Shown here piece after piece: positions 1-8,427 of a stretch of DNA of 64,000 nucleotides. The notes beneath the pieces were generated by a model. It saw nothing but the letters and a program-made list of their open reading frames with translations. It ran no database searches and was not told the origin of the DNA. The number at the start of each line of letters is the position of its first letter. Positions within the stretch are counted from its first letter, which is position 1. Both the position numbers and the translations under genes were made by a program. Source of the stretch: Mesorhizobium sp. WSM2240 (GTDB taxonomy: Bacteria; Pseudomonadota; Alphaproteobacteria; Rhizobiales; Rhizobiaceae); contig NZ_CP159253.1 in NCBI RefSeq assembly GCF_040438645.1, positions 4,392,501-4,456,500 of the forward strand, read 5' to 3'.

Positions 1-1
1 G

Positions 2-943
2 ACGCAGCATATCGTGACGATCGCGCTCAACGACCGGAACCAGTTCGTAACGACAGTTGAGCCCGAGCCCAACCCGGCGCTGCTGACGGCGTTCGACGAT
101 ACGCCGCCGGTCGCGGTCCGGGGCAATCTGCCGACCGTCTATGATGGCATATACCGCGCGGCTTACGCCTACGGCATGTCCAGCGACATGACGAAGAAGC
201 TGATCAAGCTCCTCGCCTCCGATGTCGACTTCCAGTCGCGGCTCAATCCCGCCGACCGCATCGAGGTCTTCTTCTCCCAGCCCGACGGCGACGATCTGAT
301 GTCGGAGGATTCCGAGCTGCTCTACGTGTCGGCCACGTTAGGCGGCAATACGCGCAACTTCTACCGCTTCAAGACCTCAGACGGCAGCATCGACTATTTC
401 GACCAGGACGGCCGCAGCGCCAAGCAATTCCTGCTGCGCAATCCGGTGCCCAATGGCCGCTTCACTTCCGGTTTCGGCGGCCGCCGCCATCCCGTTCTGG
501 GCTATTCGAAAATGCACACCGGCGTGGACTGGGCGGCGCCGCGCGGCACTCCGATCATTGCCTCGGGCAACGGCGTCGTCGAAAAAGCCGGATGGGCCGG
601 CGGCTATGGCCGCCAGACCATCATCCGCCACGCCAACGGCTACGAGACCTCCTACAACCACCAGAGCGCGGTGGCCAAGGACATCAAGCCTGGCGCCAAA
701 GTCCGCCAGGGCCAGGTCATCGGTTATGTCGGGTCGACCGGCCTGGTGACGGGCAACCATCTGCACTACGAACTGATGGTCAACGGCCGCAAGGTCGATC
801 CCATGCGGGTCAGGCTGCCGGTCGGCCGCATTCTGAAGGGCAAGGACCTCGAGACGTTCGAGAAGGAACGCAAGCGCATCGACGATCTGCTCAAGGAAGA
901 GCGCGATCCGCTCAAGGTGGCGAGCGCCAAGGCCGAGGGCTGA
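2..943 (+). CDS. M23 family metallopeptidase, 5' end outside the window
   Basis: C-terminal part (about 313 residues) of a LytM/M23 zinc endopeptidase that would cut peptidoglycan cross-bridges in the periplasm, or act as a regulator of such enzymes. The frame is open to the window edge, so the GTG at 14 is probably internal. Counting from that GTG, the zinc ligands are visible as H168 and D172 in HTGVD and H249/H251 in HLH, with H216 in YNHQS. An N-terminal region of about 140 residues precedes the catalytic domain, as in large rhizobial M23 proteins. It is convergent with the downstream exporter gene, only 27 bases away. The fold call is firm; the exact substrate is not known. Confidence 0.93.
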   Translation, partial: TQHIVTIALNDRNQFVTTVEPEPNPALLTAFDDTPPVAVRGNLPTVYDGIYRAAYAYGMSSDMTKKLIKLLASDVDFQSRLNPADRIEVFFSQPDGDDLMSEDSELLYVSATLGGNTRNFYRFKTSDGSIDYFDQDGRSAKQFLLRNPVPNGRFTSGFGGRRHPVLGYSKMHTGVDWAAPRGTPIIASGNGVVEKAGWAGGYGRQTIIRHANGYETSYNHQSAVAKDIKPGAKVRQGQVIGYVGSTGLVTGNHLHYELMVNGRKVDPMRVRLPVGRILKGKDLETFEKERKRIDDLLKEERDPLKVASAKAEG

Positions 944-970
944 TCTTGCCGGCTGCCGCGGTTGCGACGA

Positions 971-2542
971 TCACTCCGACGAAGCTGGACTGGCCGCATC
1001 CTCGGCGCTTTCGGTACGACCGCTTCCGGGCACCGTCATCCAGGCGGTCAAGGCCGAGAGAACGCAGAGCACGGCGGTGACCCAGGCAACAGCCGCGAAG
1101 GCGGCATCGCTTGCGGCGAGCCGGACACTCTCAACCTCTGCCGGAAGCGCGCTCGCCGGTTCCTCGCCAAAGCTCGAAACAGCGCCGGCGCCCTCGCCTG
1201 CCAGGGATGCATAGCGAAGCGCGGCGACGACGCCCATCGCCGCGACAGCAAACAGCCCGGCCATGCGGGCCACCGCATTGTTGATGCCCGAAGCCGCCCC
1301 GGTTTCGCTGTCCTCGACGGCGGTCATGATTGCTGTCGACAGCGGCGAGACGACAAGTGCCATGCCAAGACCCATCAGCGCCATCAGCGGGAAAATGCCG
1401 AACCAGAAGCTGTGGACCCCTCCACCAGTGAGAAGCGCAAGGCCTGCAAAGGCGGCCGCCACCACCAGGCTGCCGGCAGCTATGGGCAGACGCGGCCCGA
1501 TGCTGTCCGACGCCTTTCCGACCGGTCCTGAAAGAAGCGCGATGGCCAGCGAGAGCGGCAGGAAAATAAAACCGGTCGCCGCCTCGCTCAAACCCCATCC
1601 CGCGATCAGCAGCATCGGCAGATAGAACAGGACTGCCGAAAGCGCGAAGTAGAGGAAGAATGTCGCGATATTTGCTCCCGAAAACGATCGGCTGGCGAAC
1701 AATCCGAGATCGACCATCGGCTCCTTCTGCCGCCGTTCCCAGACGAGGAACGCCGCCATGGCCAGGAAGCCGGCCGCGACCCCGGCTGTGGAATGCAGCA
1801 GGCTCGCCGTGCCGAAAACGGTGAAGCCGTAGGCAAGCGCGCCGAGCGAGGCAGTGGCGAGCGCCGCGCCGCCGAGATCCAGGGTGCGCGTTTCGCCGGG
1901 CGCATCCGCCGGCACCTTTGCCGCGAGGAAATAGATCGCCAACCCGCCGAGCGGCAGGTTCACCGCGAATATCCAGCGCCAGACCCCGTCGTCGAAAGAC
2001 GAAAGCAGCACGCCGCCGATCACCGGCCCGAGCGCCGTAGTGAGCGCCGAAGCCGCCGCCCATATGCCGATTGCGCGGCCGCGCTCCTTCTTCGGATAGG
2101 ATTTCGCGATGATCGCAAGGCTGCCGGGCACCATGATTGCCGCGCCAACCCCTTGTACGGCGCGCGCGACGATCAGGAACAATGCGTCCGGAGCGATCGC
2201 GCAGACCATCGAAGCGCCGATGAACAGCGCGATCCCGACGATCAGCGTGTGACGCAGGCCGAACTTGTCGCCCGCGGCCCCGCCGGCGAGGATCAGCGCC
2301 GACAGCGTCAGCGCATAAGCGTTGGAAATCCACTGCGCCTCGATGAGCGTGGCGCCGAGATTGCTGCGCATCGCCGGAATGGCGATGGCCACCACCGACC
2401 CGTCGATGAAGCCGAGGGAGGAAGCGAGAATCGCTGCGACCAGCACGTAGCGGCGGCGCTCCCGCGGGCAGAATGTACCGTCGTCGGGCGGAGCTGCCGT
2501 CTGCGGGACAGCGCCCTCATGTGCTTCGCAAGGCGATCGCAT
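971..2542 (-). CDS. DHA2-type MFS drug exporter
   Basis: Inner-membrane major facilitator of the EmrB/QacA (DHA2, 14-helix) type, expected to export drugs or metabolites by proton antiport. About 523 residues. The first helix carries the family pattern LGFIDGSVVAIAIPA near the N-terminus, followed by QWISNAYALTLSALIL, and motif C-like glycine/proline-rich helices (ALGPVIGG). I chose the ATG at 2542, preceded by an AGG; the frame extends six codons further to a TTG. There is no linked membrane-fusion protein or regulator, so the substrate cannot be inferred. Confidence 0.88.
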   Translation of the reverse strand: MRSPCEAHEGAVPQTAAPPDDGTFCPRERRRYVLVAAILASSLGFIDGSVVAIAIPAMRSNLGATLIEAQWISNAYALTLSALILAGGAAGDKFGLRHTLIVGIALFIGASMVCAIAPDALFLIVARAVQGVGAAIMVPGSLAIIAKSYPKKERGRAIGIWAAASALTTALGPVIGGVLLSSFDDGVWRWIFAVNLPLGGLAIYFLAAKVPADAPGETRTLDLGGAALATASLGALAYGFTVFGTASLLHSTAGVAAGFLAMAAFLVWERRQKEPMVDLGLFASRSFSGANIATFFLYFALSAVLFYLPMLLIAGWGLSEAATGFIFLPLSLAIALLSGPVGKASDSIGPRLPIAAGSLVVAAAFAGLALLTGGGVHSFWFGIFPLMALMGLGMALVVSPLSTAIMTAVEDSETGAASGINNAVARMAGLFAVAAMGVVAALRYASLAGEGAGAVSSFGEEPASALPAEVESVRLAASDAAFAAVAWVTAVLCVLSALTAWMTVPGSGRTESAEDAASPASSE

Positions 2543-2620
2543 GCGCCTGAAATAGCACAAAGGGCGACCGCAGCAATGCCGCCAGGTTGAAAGTGTCGCT
2601 ACGTCCGCAACCGAGCGGCG

Positions 2621-4066
2621 TTATTCGACGAACTCGACCGTGACGCCGACGCTGACCAGCTTGGCCAGTTCCTGCGCGTCCCAATTGGTCAGGCGCACGC
2701 AGCCGTGGCTCTCGGTCTTGCCGATCTTGGATGGATCGGGTGTGCCGTGGATGCCGTAGGTCGGCTTGTCCAGCGCGATCCAGATCGAGCCGACCGGTCC
2801 ATTGGGGCCAGGCGGAATGGTCAGTATCCTGTTGTTGTTGCCCTGCTTGAAATTCACCTTCGGATTATAGGTGTAGTTGGGGTTGAAGGCGACCCGCGAC
2901 ACCTTGTGCGTGCCGGTCGGCGAAGGCGTTTCCGCCGAGCCGATCGTCGCCGGATAGGCGACGACGAGCTTGCCGGCCTCGTCATAGGCGCGCACCTGCT
3001 TGCGGCCCTTGTCGGCAACGATGCGCTGGACCTTCCTGGTGACTGGAGCGCCGACATTTGCGACGCGGATGATGGTGCCCGGCCGCGAGAAATTGGCCTC
3101 TGGGTTGAGCGCCTTCAGGTAGCCCTCGTCCATATGGAATTTTTCCGCCAGCATTTCCGAAACGGAGGTGTAGCTCAGATTGTCGAGTTGCGCCTTCGCG
3201 CTGTAATCTTCCGGGACCGAGGCGACGAACGGCCCCGCGGCGTCGGCGGCGGTGATCGTGTAGGTGGTGAACGGATCGCCGCCGGTCGCGGCCAGCGCCG
3301 CCTTGATGCCCGCCGAATCGGTCGACCGCAGATTGGTTCCGGTAATCTCGCGGTAGGCGTCGAAGGCCTTGTCGACATTGGAGCCGAACTTGCCGTCTAT
3401 GACGCCCGGCGACGCGCCGGTCCGGTCCATCAATACCTGGATACCGGCGACATCTTCGCGCGCCGTGAAGTTCATCGGCGGCGGCGCGGCCGGATCGACG
3501 ACGATGGTCTCACCGGATGCCGAAGGATCGGCAGGTTCGTTGAGCGGCGCGCGTTCGACCGGTTTGCGCTCGACCACCCGCGGCGGCTGCTCCCTGAGTT
3601 CCGGCAATGTGCGTCGCCGCGGCGGCGGCGGGAATTCGTCGACGAACGGTTCGCGGGCGTCGGGATAATCGTATTCGTCGACGGGGGGCGGCAGGATACG
3701 ATAATCGCCGAGCTTGCGCCGGCGCAGGCGCTCCATGTCCTCGGGATCGTCGAGATAGTAGCGTTCTTCCCGGTCCAGCTCCCGCAGGCGCAGCGCACGG
3801 CGCTGCGCCTGCCGGTTCATCGGGCGGACGCGCCGCGGCGGCTGCACGGCGATGATCTCGCCGGTATAGGCGTCGATGATGACGCGATTGCCATTGCCGT
3901 CGTAAAAGACTTCCACGTCGCCGGCCTGGGCCAGCAGAATGTCTTCAGACTGGCTGGCGACGGCCTGGCCAGCCCCGTGCGCCGCGCCGGCCGTTTGCGA
4001 CGCCAGCGCCCCCGACGCGGAAAGGCCAGCCACCAGCGCCGAAAGCATGAAAACCTTGCCGAGCAT
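2621..4066 (-). CDS. L,D-transpeptidase (YkuD family)
   Basis: Secreted cell-wall enzyme that forms 3-3 peptidoglycan cross-links or attaches proteins to peptidoglycan. It has 481 residues with an N-terminal signal peptide (alanine-rich, ending about residue 23 at ALASQ), a long low-complexity arginine/proline-rich linker (residues about 70-190), a peptidoglycan-binding-like segment (about 200-260), a LysM-like region, and a C-terminal YkuD domain. Catalytic residues are visible: H440 in HGTP, then H454 and nucleophile C456 in SHGCVRLTN. Alphaproteobacteria rely heavily on 3-3 cross-links and usually carry many paralogues; which one this is cannot be told. Confidence 0.93.
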   Translation of the reverse strand: MLGKVFMLSALVAGLSASGALASQTAGAAHGAGQAVASQSEDILLAQAGDVEVFYDGNGNRVIIDAYTGEIIAVQPPRRVRPMNRQAQRRALRLRELDREERYYLDDPEDMERLRRRKLGDYRILPPPVDEYDYPDAREPFVDEFPPPPRRRTLPELREQPPRVVERKPVERAPLNEPADPSASGETIVVDPAAPPPMNFTAREDVAGIQVLMDRTGASPGVIDGKFGSNVDKAFDAYREITGTNLRSTDSAGIKAALAATGGDPFTTYTITAADAAGPFVASVPEDYSAKAQLDNLSYTSVSEMLAEKFHMDEGYLKALNPEANFSRPGTIIRVANVGAPVTRKVQRIVADKGRKQVRAYDEAGKLVVAYPATIGSAETPSPTGTHKVSRVAFNPNYTYNPKVNFKQGNNNRILTIPPGPNGPVGSIWIALDKPTYGIHGTPDPSKIGKTESHGCVRLTNWDAQELAKLVSVGVTVEFVE

Positions 4067-4162
4067 CTATCCCCAAATCTCCGTTTCAGCGCCGGACGCC
4101 CACGCAGGCATCCAGTCCGGCAAATTCCGTTTCAGCATAGAAGTTCCAATATGAACCGGGCA

Positions 4163-4187
4163 TGAAAATGGCCGCGCGGTGGCGGCC
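4163..4187 (-). terminator. Possible intrinsic terminator
   Basis: On the minus strand a GGCCGC stem, 6-base loop and GCGGCC stem (4170-4187) is followed by ATTTTC. It lies between the MmcQ-like gene and the L,D-transpeptidase gene, both on this strand. The stem is short and the T-run imperfect. Confidence 0.45.
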
Positions 4188-4222
4188 TTGAGCCTGCATT
4201 TCAGCAACTATGCATATAATCG

Positions 4223-4585
4223 TCACGCCACAGCGCCAAGCTGGCTTCGCACGCGCTTCGGCAGCGCGCGGAAGATCAGGCCGTGGCTTTCACGGACATA
4301 GTCTTTCAACGCTTCGTCATCCATGCTTTCGCCTGTCCGGCGCTGGATCCATTTCATGCCACGCGAGGCAAGGTAGGGCGCCGGACGGCAGCCCGGCTGC
4401 TCCCTCAGTATCTCGTAGGCGAACTCGGAGCATTTGAAGGTGACGGCCGGTTCCTCTCCGTCGCCCGAGCCGGCGATGGCGAAGACCTTGCCGCCGACCT
4501 TCCAGACATGCGCGCCGCCCCACTGGACGACATGGGTCGCGAAGGGAAGCGAGCCGCAGAAGGCGTTGTAGTCGTCGAGAGTCAT
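4223..4585 (-). CDS. MmcQ/YjbR family protein
   Basis: About 120 residues with the CyaY-like fold typical of the MmcQ/YjbR family, whose biochemical role is unclear though members are often called DNA-binding. Recognisable pattern: LPFATHVVQWGGAHVWKVGGKVFA near the start, then VTFKCS and a C-terminal half with SRGMKWIQ and ESHGLIFRALPK. I used the ATG at 4585 with AGGGA upstream; a GTG six codons further up is also open. It stands alone with no functional link to its neighbours. Confidence 0.85.
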   Translation of the reverse strand: MTLDDYNAFCGSLPFATHVVQWGGAHVWKVGGKVFAIAGSGDGEEPAVTFKCSEFAYEILREQPGCRPAPYLASRGMKWIQRRTGESMDDEALKDYVRESHGLIFRALPKRVRSQLGAVA

Positions 4586-4687
4586 GGTCCCTGTCTTTCG
4601 CACACATGAAGGATTCTTGCCACGCTCCGGAGTTTCACCGGCCTGGCTATTGATTAATACCCGGTAAGCGCAGGGACGCGCGCCGTG

Positions 4688-5515
4688 TCATGATGTGTCG
4701 GGGTGCTCCAGCGCCCAGAAGGCCAATCCATGAGCGGCAGTCAGAACCTCGTGGACCTCATGGGAAGGTCGCCGACGAGAGCCGGGCGGGCGTCCCATCC
4801 GCAGCGGCCAGAGGCGGCGAATCCGGCCGGCGTCGTGGGGTTCTTTGTCTCGCGCGGCGGCGTCGCGGCGAATCCGCCAGCGGGCGAAGCGCAAGGCATG
4901 GCGCGGCAAATCGTCAAGCGCTGAGGCCAGCGCCTCGAGCCTGCGGCCAAGACGGCCCGAATCGACCGCATCGTCGGGCGCGGGCGGACGGCGGCTTGCT
5001 ATGGGAAACGGCTGGGTGAAGCCGGGAAGTGAGATGCGCGGCACGCCGTTCTGCTTGCGTCCGCGCGGGCGGAACGGATGCTGCAGCGGATCGAAAAGCG
5101 GCAGGCTCAACGCGCGGGGAACGCAGGCAGATGAGGAGCCGCCCGGGATGGCGGAAGGCATTGCAATGCCGGTTCCGACACCGTTGCTCAGGATCGTCGG
5201 AACGATCTTTGTCTTGCCTGTCTGCGGGGCCTTGCGCGGCGGCGGCAGTGTCACGACAAGCCCGCGCGCTAGCGCGATGATGAGCCGCCGCGTGGCGGAC
5301 TCCGCCGGGCGCAGGAGCCGCAGCACAGCGAGGCGGAGATGGCGCGGCAGGGCCGGGGACAGTCTGCTTTTTTCCGCCTGCGCCGAGCCTCGAGGCGACG
5401 CGCCTTCCTGCGGAAAGAAAGTAAACTGTCCCCCGAGGCCGGCCATGGCGACGAGCGCCGCCAGGATGTGCTTCAGCGCCTCGCGGTGCTTCTCGATCGC
5501 TGCACTCCAGTCCAT
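4688..5515 (-). CDS. Conserved hypothetical protein
   Basis: About 275 residues, unrecognised function. The protein begins MDWSAAIEKHREALKHILA, followed by a short hydrophobic stretch (LVAMAGLGGQFTF) and then an arginine-rich region containing LRPAESATRRLIIALARGLVV. From memory, similar proteins occur in Mesorhizobium-like genomes; this was not checked. GGGAG six bases upstream supports the ATG at 5515; a second ATG two codons earlier is possible, and the frame extends a further 40 codons without support. The C-terminal half is basic and lacks known motifs. The same segment is open on the other strand, so gene reality rests on the N-terminal pattern and ribosome site. Confidence 0.62.
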   Translation of the reverse strand: MDWSAAIEKHREALKHILAALVAMAGLGGQFTFFPQEGASPRGSAQAEKSRLSPALPRHLRLAVLRLLRPAESATRRLIIALARGLVVTLPPPRKAPQTGKTKIVPTILSNGVGTGIAMPSAIPGGSSSACVPRALSLPLFDPLQHPFRPRGRKQNGVPRISLPGFTQPFPIASRRPPAPDDAVDSGRLGRRLEALASALDDLPRHALRFARWRIRRDAAARDKEPHDAGRIRRLWPLRMGRPPGSRRRPSHEVHEVLTAAHGLAFWALEHPDTS

Positions 5516-5904
5516 CGCCATCTCCCGCCGCCCCTGATCCCCGGTCCGGACCAGGGTTCCCGCGAGGGCGGTGAGGGGATTATGCGCGCGGCGCGGATGG
5601 GTGTGGATAAATTCGTGAGAAAGACTGCTGACAGATGGTGACAAGGGGGTTGGGCATAGGCCGCTTCGCGCCCCATCTCGGCCGTAAGTTCAGCGCTGCC
5701 GCTTCCCAAAGCCGACATCCCAAGCGACCACGCTGAAGGTCGTGGTTGCGGCAAAACCGAAAGATGGAACTGCTCCGCAACAAGGTCCGATTTATTTGGT
5801 GAGCAGACCTCTGGTCGGCTAGAGTCTCAAGTCTCCGCCGGGCTGCAGACCGAAAACCACGGAAAACGCTTATCTCGTAGTAAGCTGATGCATCTGGAGC
5901 GCCT
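5516..5904. other. 389-base non-coding stretch before the sigma factor gene
   Basis: Contains the divergent start regions of the upstream unknown gene and the ECF sigma factor. I see no convincing -35/-10 pair, no long palindrome and no RNA gene. Open frames here overlap each other on both strands and show no family pattern. Confidence 0.5.
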
Positions 5905-6594
5905 ATGATGAAGCCGACCGGATCCACCGGGGCAGTGAGGATCGAAGATCTTGACGACGCGGGGCTGGTTGAACACGCGCGACAGCGCGATCCCGCCGCG
6001 TTCTGGTTAATCATCAAGCGTCACAATCAGCGGCTTCACCGGGTCGCCCGCGCCGTCCTGAATGACGACACTGAGGCGGAGGACGTACTTCAGGAGACCT
6101 ATATACACGCCTTCACCCATCTGGCCGAATTCCGCGCGGAGGCGCGGCTGTCGACCTGGCTCACCCGGATCGCGCTGAACGAGGCGCTGGGACGCCGCCG
6201 GAAAAGGCGGCCCACCGTCGACATGAAAGCCATCGAAGGCATGGTCGCTCCGTTCAGCGCCCACAAGCCTGATCCCGAAGAGGCGGCCGCTCTCACCGAA
6301 ATCCGCAGCCTCCTGGAGCGGGCCGTCGGTAGCTTGCCAGAGCCATTTCGCATCGTCTTTGTCATGCGGGACGTCGAGGAAATGAGCATTGAGGAAACGG
6401 CATTTCTTTTGGCATTGCGACCTCAGACAGTGAGCACCCGTCTTTATCGCGCACGCCGGCTGCTCCGCGAGGCGCTGCGGGACAAGCTCGCCACCGTGTT
6501 TACGGATACATTTCTCTTCGCTGGCGCCCGTTGTGACCGCCTCGCGCAATCAGTTCTCGATCGGCTCGCAATCCGCCTGATACTCATCAATTGA
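5905..6594 (+). CDS. RNA polymerase ECF-family sigma factor
   Basis: Extracytoplasmic-function sigma factor of 229 residues. Region 2 lies at about residues 30-95 (the -10 recognition helix includes TEAEDVLQETYIHAF and FRAEARLSTWLTRIALNEAL), and region 4 at about 135-190 (LPEPFRIVFVMRDVEEMSIEETAFLL, then a helix-turn-helix with QTVSTRLYRARRLL). A C-terminal tail of about 35 residues contains FAGARCDRL, with a lone cysteine that could take part in redox or metal sensing. No anti-sigma gene is adjacent. It precedes a ferritin-like gene and a HiPIP-type gene on the same strand, so it may control them; no matching promoter pair could be identified. Confidence 0.92.
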   Translation: MMKPTGSTGAVRIEDLDDAGLVEHARQRDPAAFWLIIKRHNQRLHRVARAVLNDDTEAEDVLQETYIHAFTHLAEFRAEARLSTWLTRIALNEALGRRRKRRPTVDMKAIEGMVAPFSAHKPDPEEAAALTEIRSLLERAVGSLPEPFRIVFVMRDVEEMSIEETAFLLALRPQTVSTRLYRARRLLREALRDKLATVFTDTFLFAGARCDRLAQSVLDRLAIRLILIN

Positions 6595-6772
6595 ACGCGG
6601 CGACTGAGCGCACGTAGACCGTCCACGCCGAGATTGCGCCGGCTCCTTTCGGCGGGGCTCTTGTAGCGGGACGCGGGAATATTTTGGCGGCCCGGACCAT
6701 CTAATCGTCAGGCAAATGCATTCGGCGCCGCGGTGCTGACAGCGGTGTTGAAGCAACAAACAGGAGACCGCC

Positions 6773-6931
6773 ATGCAGCGCCTAATTCCCCTATCCCGGC
6801 GTCAGTCGCTTCAGGGACTTGTCGTACTCGGTGCCGGAGCGGCACTCGGCGGAATCGCGCGGCCTTCTCCGGTATTGGCACAGGACATATCGGACGAGGA
6901 CATTTTCCGCTTTGCGCTCAACCTCGAATAA
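6773..6931 (+). pseudogene. Tat signal peptide segment of a ferritin-like gene, cut off by an in-frame TAA
   Basis: ATG at 6773 with AGGAGA upstream starts a 52-codon frame encoding a twin-arginine signal (SRRQSLQGL, then an alanine/glycine-rich core ending VLAQ) and the first residues of a ferritin-like domain (DEDIFRFALNLE). The frame stops at TAA (6929-6931). The very next codon is ATG, and the same frame continues for 234 codons with the rest of the domain. In relatives the motif reads NLEYLEAEYY, so the TAA sits exactly where a tyrosine codon (TAT/TAC) is expected. A single-base nonsense change is the simplest reading. Confidence 0.75.
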
Positions 6932-7636
6932 ATGGAGGCTGAATACTACCTCCGCGGCACCACCGGAATGGGCATCGACGCAGCCGATGCCGGGTCAAAA
7001 CCCGGCGACGTCGTTGGTGGAAAGCAAGTCTCGTTCGAGACGCCGGCCATCGGCGAATTCATGCAGGAAGTCGCGGACAACGAACTCGCGCACGTCCGCT
7101 TCTACCGCAAGACGCTTGGAACGGACGCCGTTGACCGGCCAGCCATTGATTTCGATGCGGGCTTCAAAGCCGTCGCGGAAGCAGCGGGCCTCGGGCCGGA
7201 TTTCGACCCCTTCGGCAACGAAACGAACTTTGTTCTCGGCGGGATGCTATTCGAGGACGTCGGCGTCACTGCCTATGCCGGTGCTGCGACAGTTCTGAAA
7301 AACAAAGACTTTCTCGCAGCCGCCGCAGGCATCCTGGCGGTCGAGGCCTACCACATGGGAATGGCGCGATCGACGCTTTACCGGAAGGGAGAGGAAGCCT
7401 GGAAGGCGGCCAACGCCGTCTCCGATGCCCGAGACAAAATCGACGGATCGGATGATAAGGACCAGGGGATCCAGGTGGACGGAAAAGCCAACATCGTTCC
7501 TTCAACGCCGGACGCAATCGCCTTCACCAGAACACCGCAGGAGGTGCTCCGGATCGTCTATCTCACCGACAAGGACGGAGTGAGCAAGGGCGGCTTCTAT
7601 CCGGAAGGGATGAACGGCACGCTCAAAAGCACCTGA
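6932..7636 (+). CDS. Ferritin-like domain protein, separated from its signal peptide
   Basis: Remaining 234 codons of a ferritin-like (Ferritin_2-type four-helix) protein. Visible acidic/histidine positions include EAEYYLRG at the start, then FMQEVADNELAHVRFYRK and AVEAYHMGMARSTLY, consistent with a di-iron or structural four-helix bundle. In frame with the Tat signal segment just upstream; only one TAA separates them. If translated by reinitiation at the ATG touching the stop, the product would lack the export signal and the first helix residues, and there is no Shine-Dalgarno site there. It may be a pseudogene, or a sequencing error may explain the stop. Confidence 0.7.
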   Translation: MEAEYYLRGTTGMGIDAADAGSKPGDVVGGKQVSFETPAIGEFMQEVADNELAHVRFYRKTLGTDAVDRPAIDFDAGFKAVAEAAGLGPDFDPFGNETNFVLGGMLFEDVGVTAYAGAATVLKNKDFLAAAAGILAVEAYHMGMARSTLYRKGEEAWKAANAVSDARDKIDGSDDKDQGIQVDGKANIVPSTPDAIAFTRTPQEVLRIVYLTDKDGVSKGGFYPEGMNGTLKST

Positions 7637-7709
7637 GCCAGTTGCGACGAGTGACGATTTGGCCGCCGGAACCGAGCAGCCTCATATCGGCTGCTCTCGG
7701 AGAAGGACC

Positions 7710-8171
7710 ATGAACAAAGATGCTGATGTGAACCACGGATCGGCAGCCCCATCCCGAGTGCTGTCTCGCCGCAATTTCCTAAAAGTCTCCGTGACCGGTG
7801 CGGCGATTGCCAGCGCCGGCGGCCTTGCAGCCTGTATGTCTCGACCGATGGCAGCCGGAAAGACAACCAAGGCGCTGGCGCTTTACCAGGGCACCCCAAA
7901 TCGCGGCGAACGCTGCGCCGGATGTACTCACTTCGAAAAGCCGAACGGGTGCGAGGTTGTTGCCGGTGCAATCAGCCCAAATGGCTGGTGCCGTTTCCAC
8001 GAGTCGCTGCCGGCTCGATGCAATAAGTTGCGGTCTCCCGCCTCATGTCTCAGGGGCGCATGGCGACGTCAGCCTCCACGTCCAGAGCGGACGTTGGCCG
8101 GCCGGCGGCAAGGCGTCTGCCTAGGGTCAGGTCACGACGATGCCCACGCCGACCTAAATGTCCGCAATTAA
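7710..8171 (+). CDS. Tat-exported high-potential iron-sulfur-type protein with an atypical tail
   Basis: ATG at 7710 with GGAGAAGG upstream. Residues 18-45 form a twin-arginine signal (SRRNFLKVSV) ending in LAAC, so C42 could also be a lipidation site. The mature part has four cysteines at 69, 72, 81 and 94 (C-x2-C-x8-C-x12-C, final one in NGWCRF), the arrangement expected for a HiPIP-type 4Fe-4S protein acting in periplasmic electron transfer. HiPIPs normally end a few residues after the last cysteine; here about 55 arginine/proline-rich residues follow, with no family likeness. A shift of frame near 8010 would give an earlier stop. It is 73 bases after the ferritin-like gene. Confidence 0.72.
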   Translation: MNKDADVNHGSAAPSRVLSRRNFLKVSVTGAAIASAGGLAACMSRPMAAGKTTKALALYQGTPNRGERCAGCTHFEKPNGCEVVAGAISPNGWCRFHESLPARCNKLRSPASCLRGAWRRQPPRPERTLAGRRQGVCLGSGHDDAHADLNVRN

Positions 8172-8313
8172 GGATCTGCGGCCCGGAGCTGCCAGTCCGC
8201 TGGCGGCCCAAAGCGGCCATCCGCCGGGTCAAAGACAAAGATCGCCTCCCGCTAAAAGTCGCCAACGAAGGTGCCCCGCCTTGCGACGGGACATTCGTTT
8301 CCTTGCATGAGGC

Positions 8314-8417
8314 ACTTACCCCTCACCCGGATTGCCAACGGCGTCGCTGCGCGACCGCCGGGCACCCCACCCGGCCGGCTCAGGCCGGCCGACCTCCCCA
8401 CAAGGGGGAGGTGGAGG
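8314..8417. repeat. Dispersed palindromic intergenic repeat
   Basis: Begins with CCCCTCACCC and contains the hairpins CCGGCC/GGCCGG (about 8371-8389) and ACCTCCCC-ACAAG-GGGGAGGT (8392-8412). A related element with the CCCCTCACC and CTCCCC/GGGAG modules lies at 61404-61530. Such elements are common between genes of rhizobia. Placed directly downstream of clpB, it may help end transcription. Confidence 0.6.
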
Positions 8418-8427
8418 ACGGCAGCGC

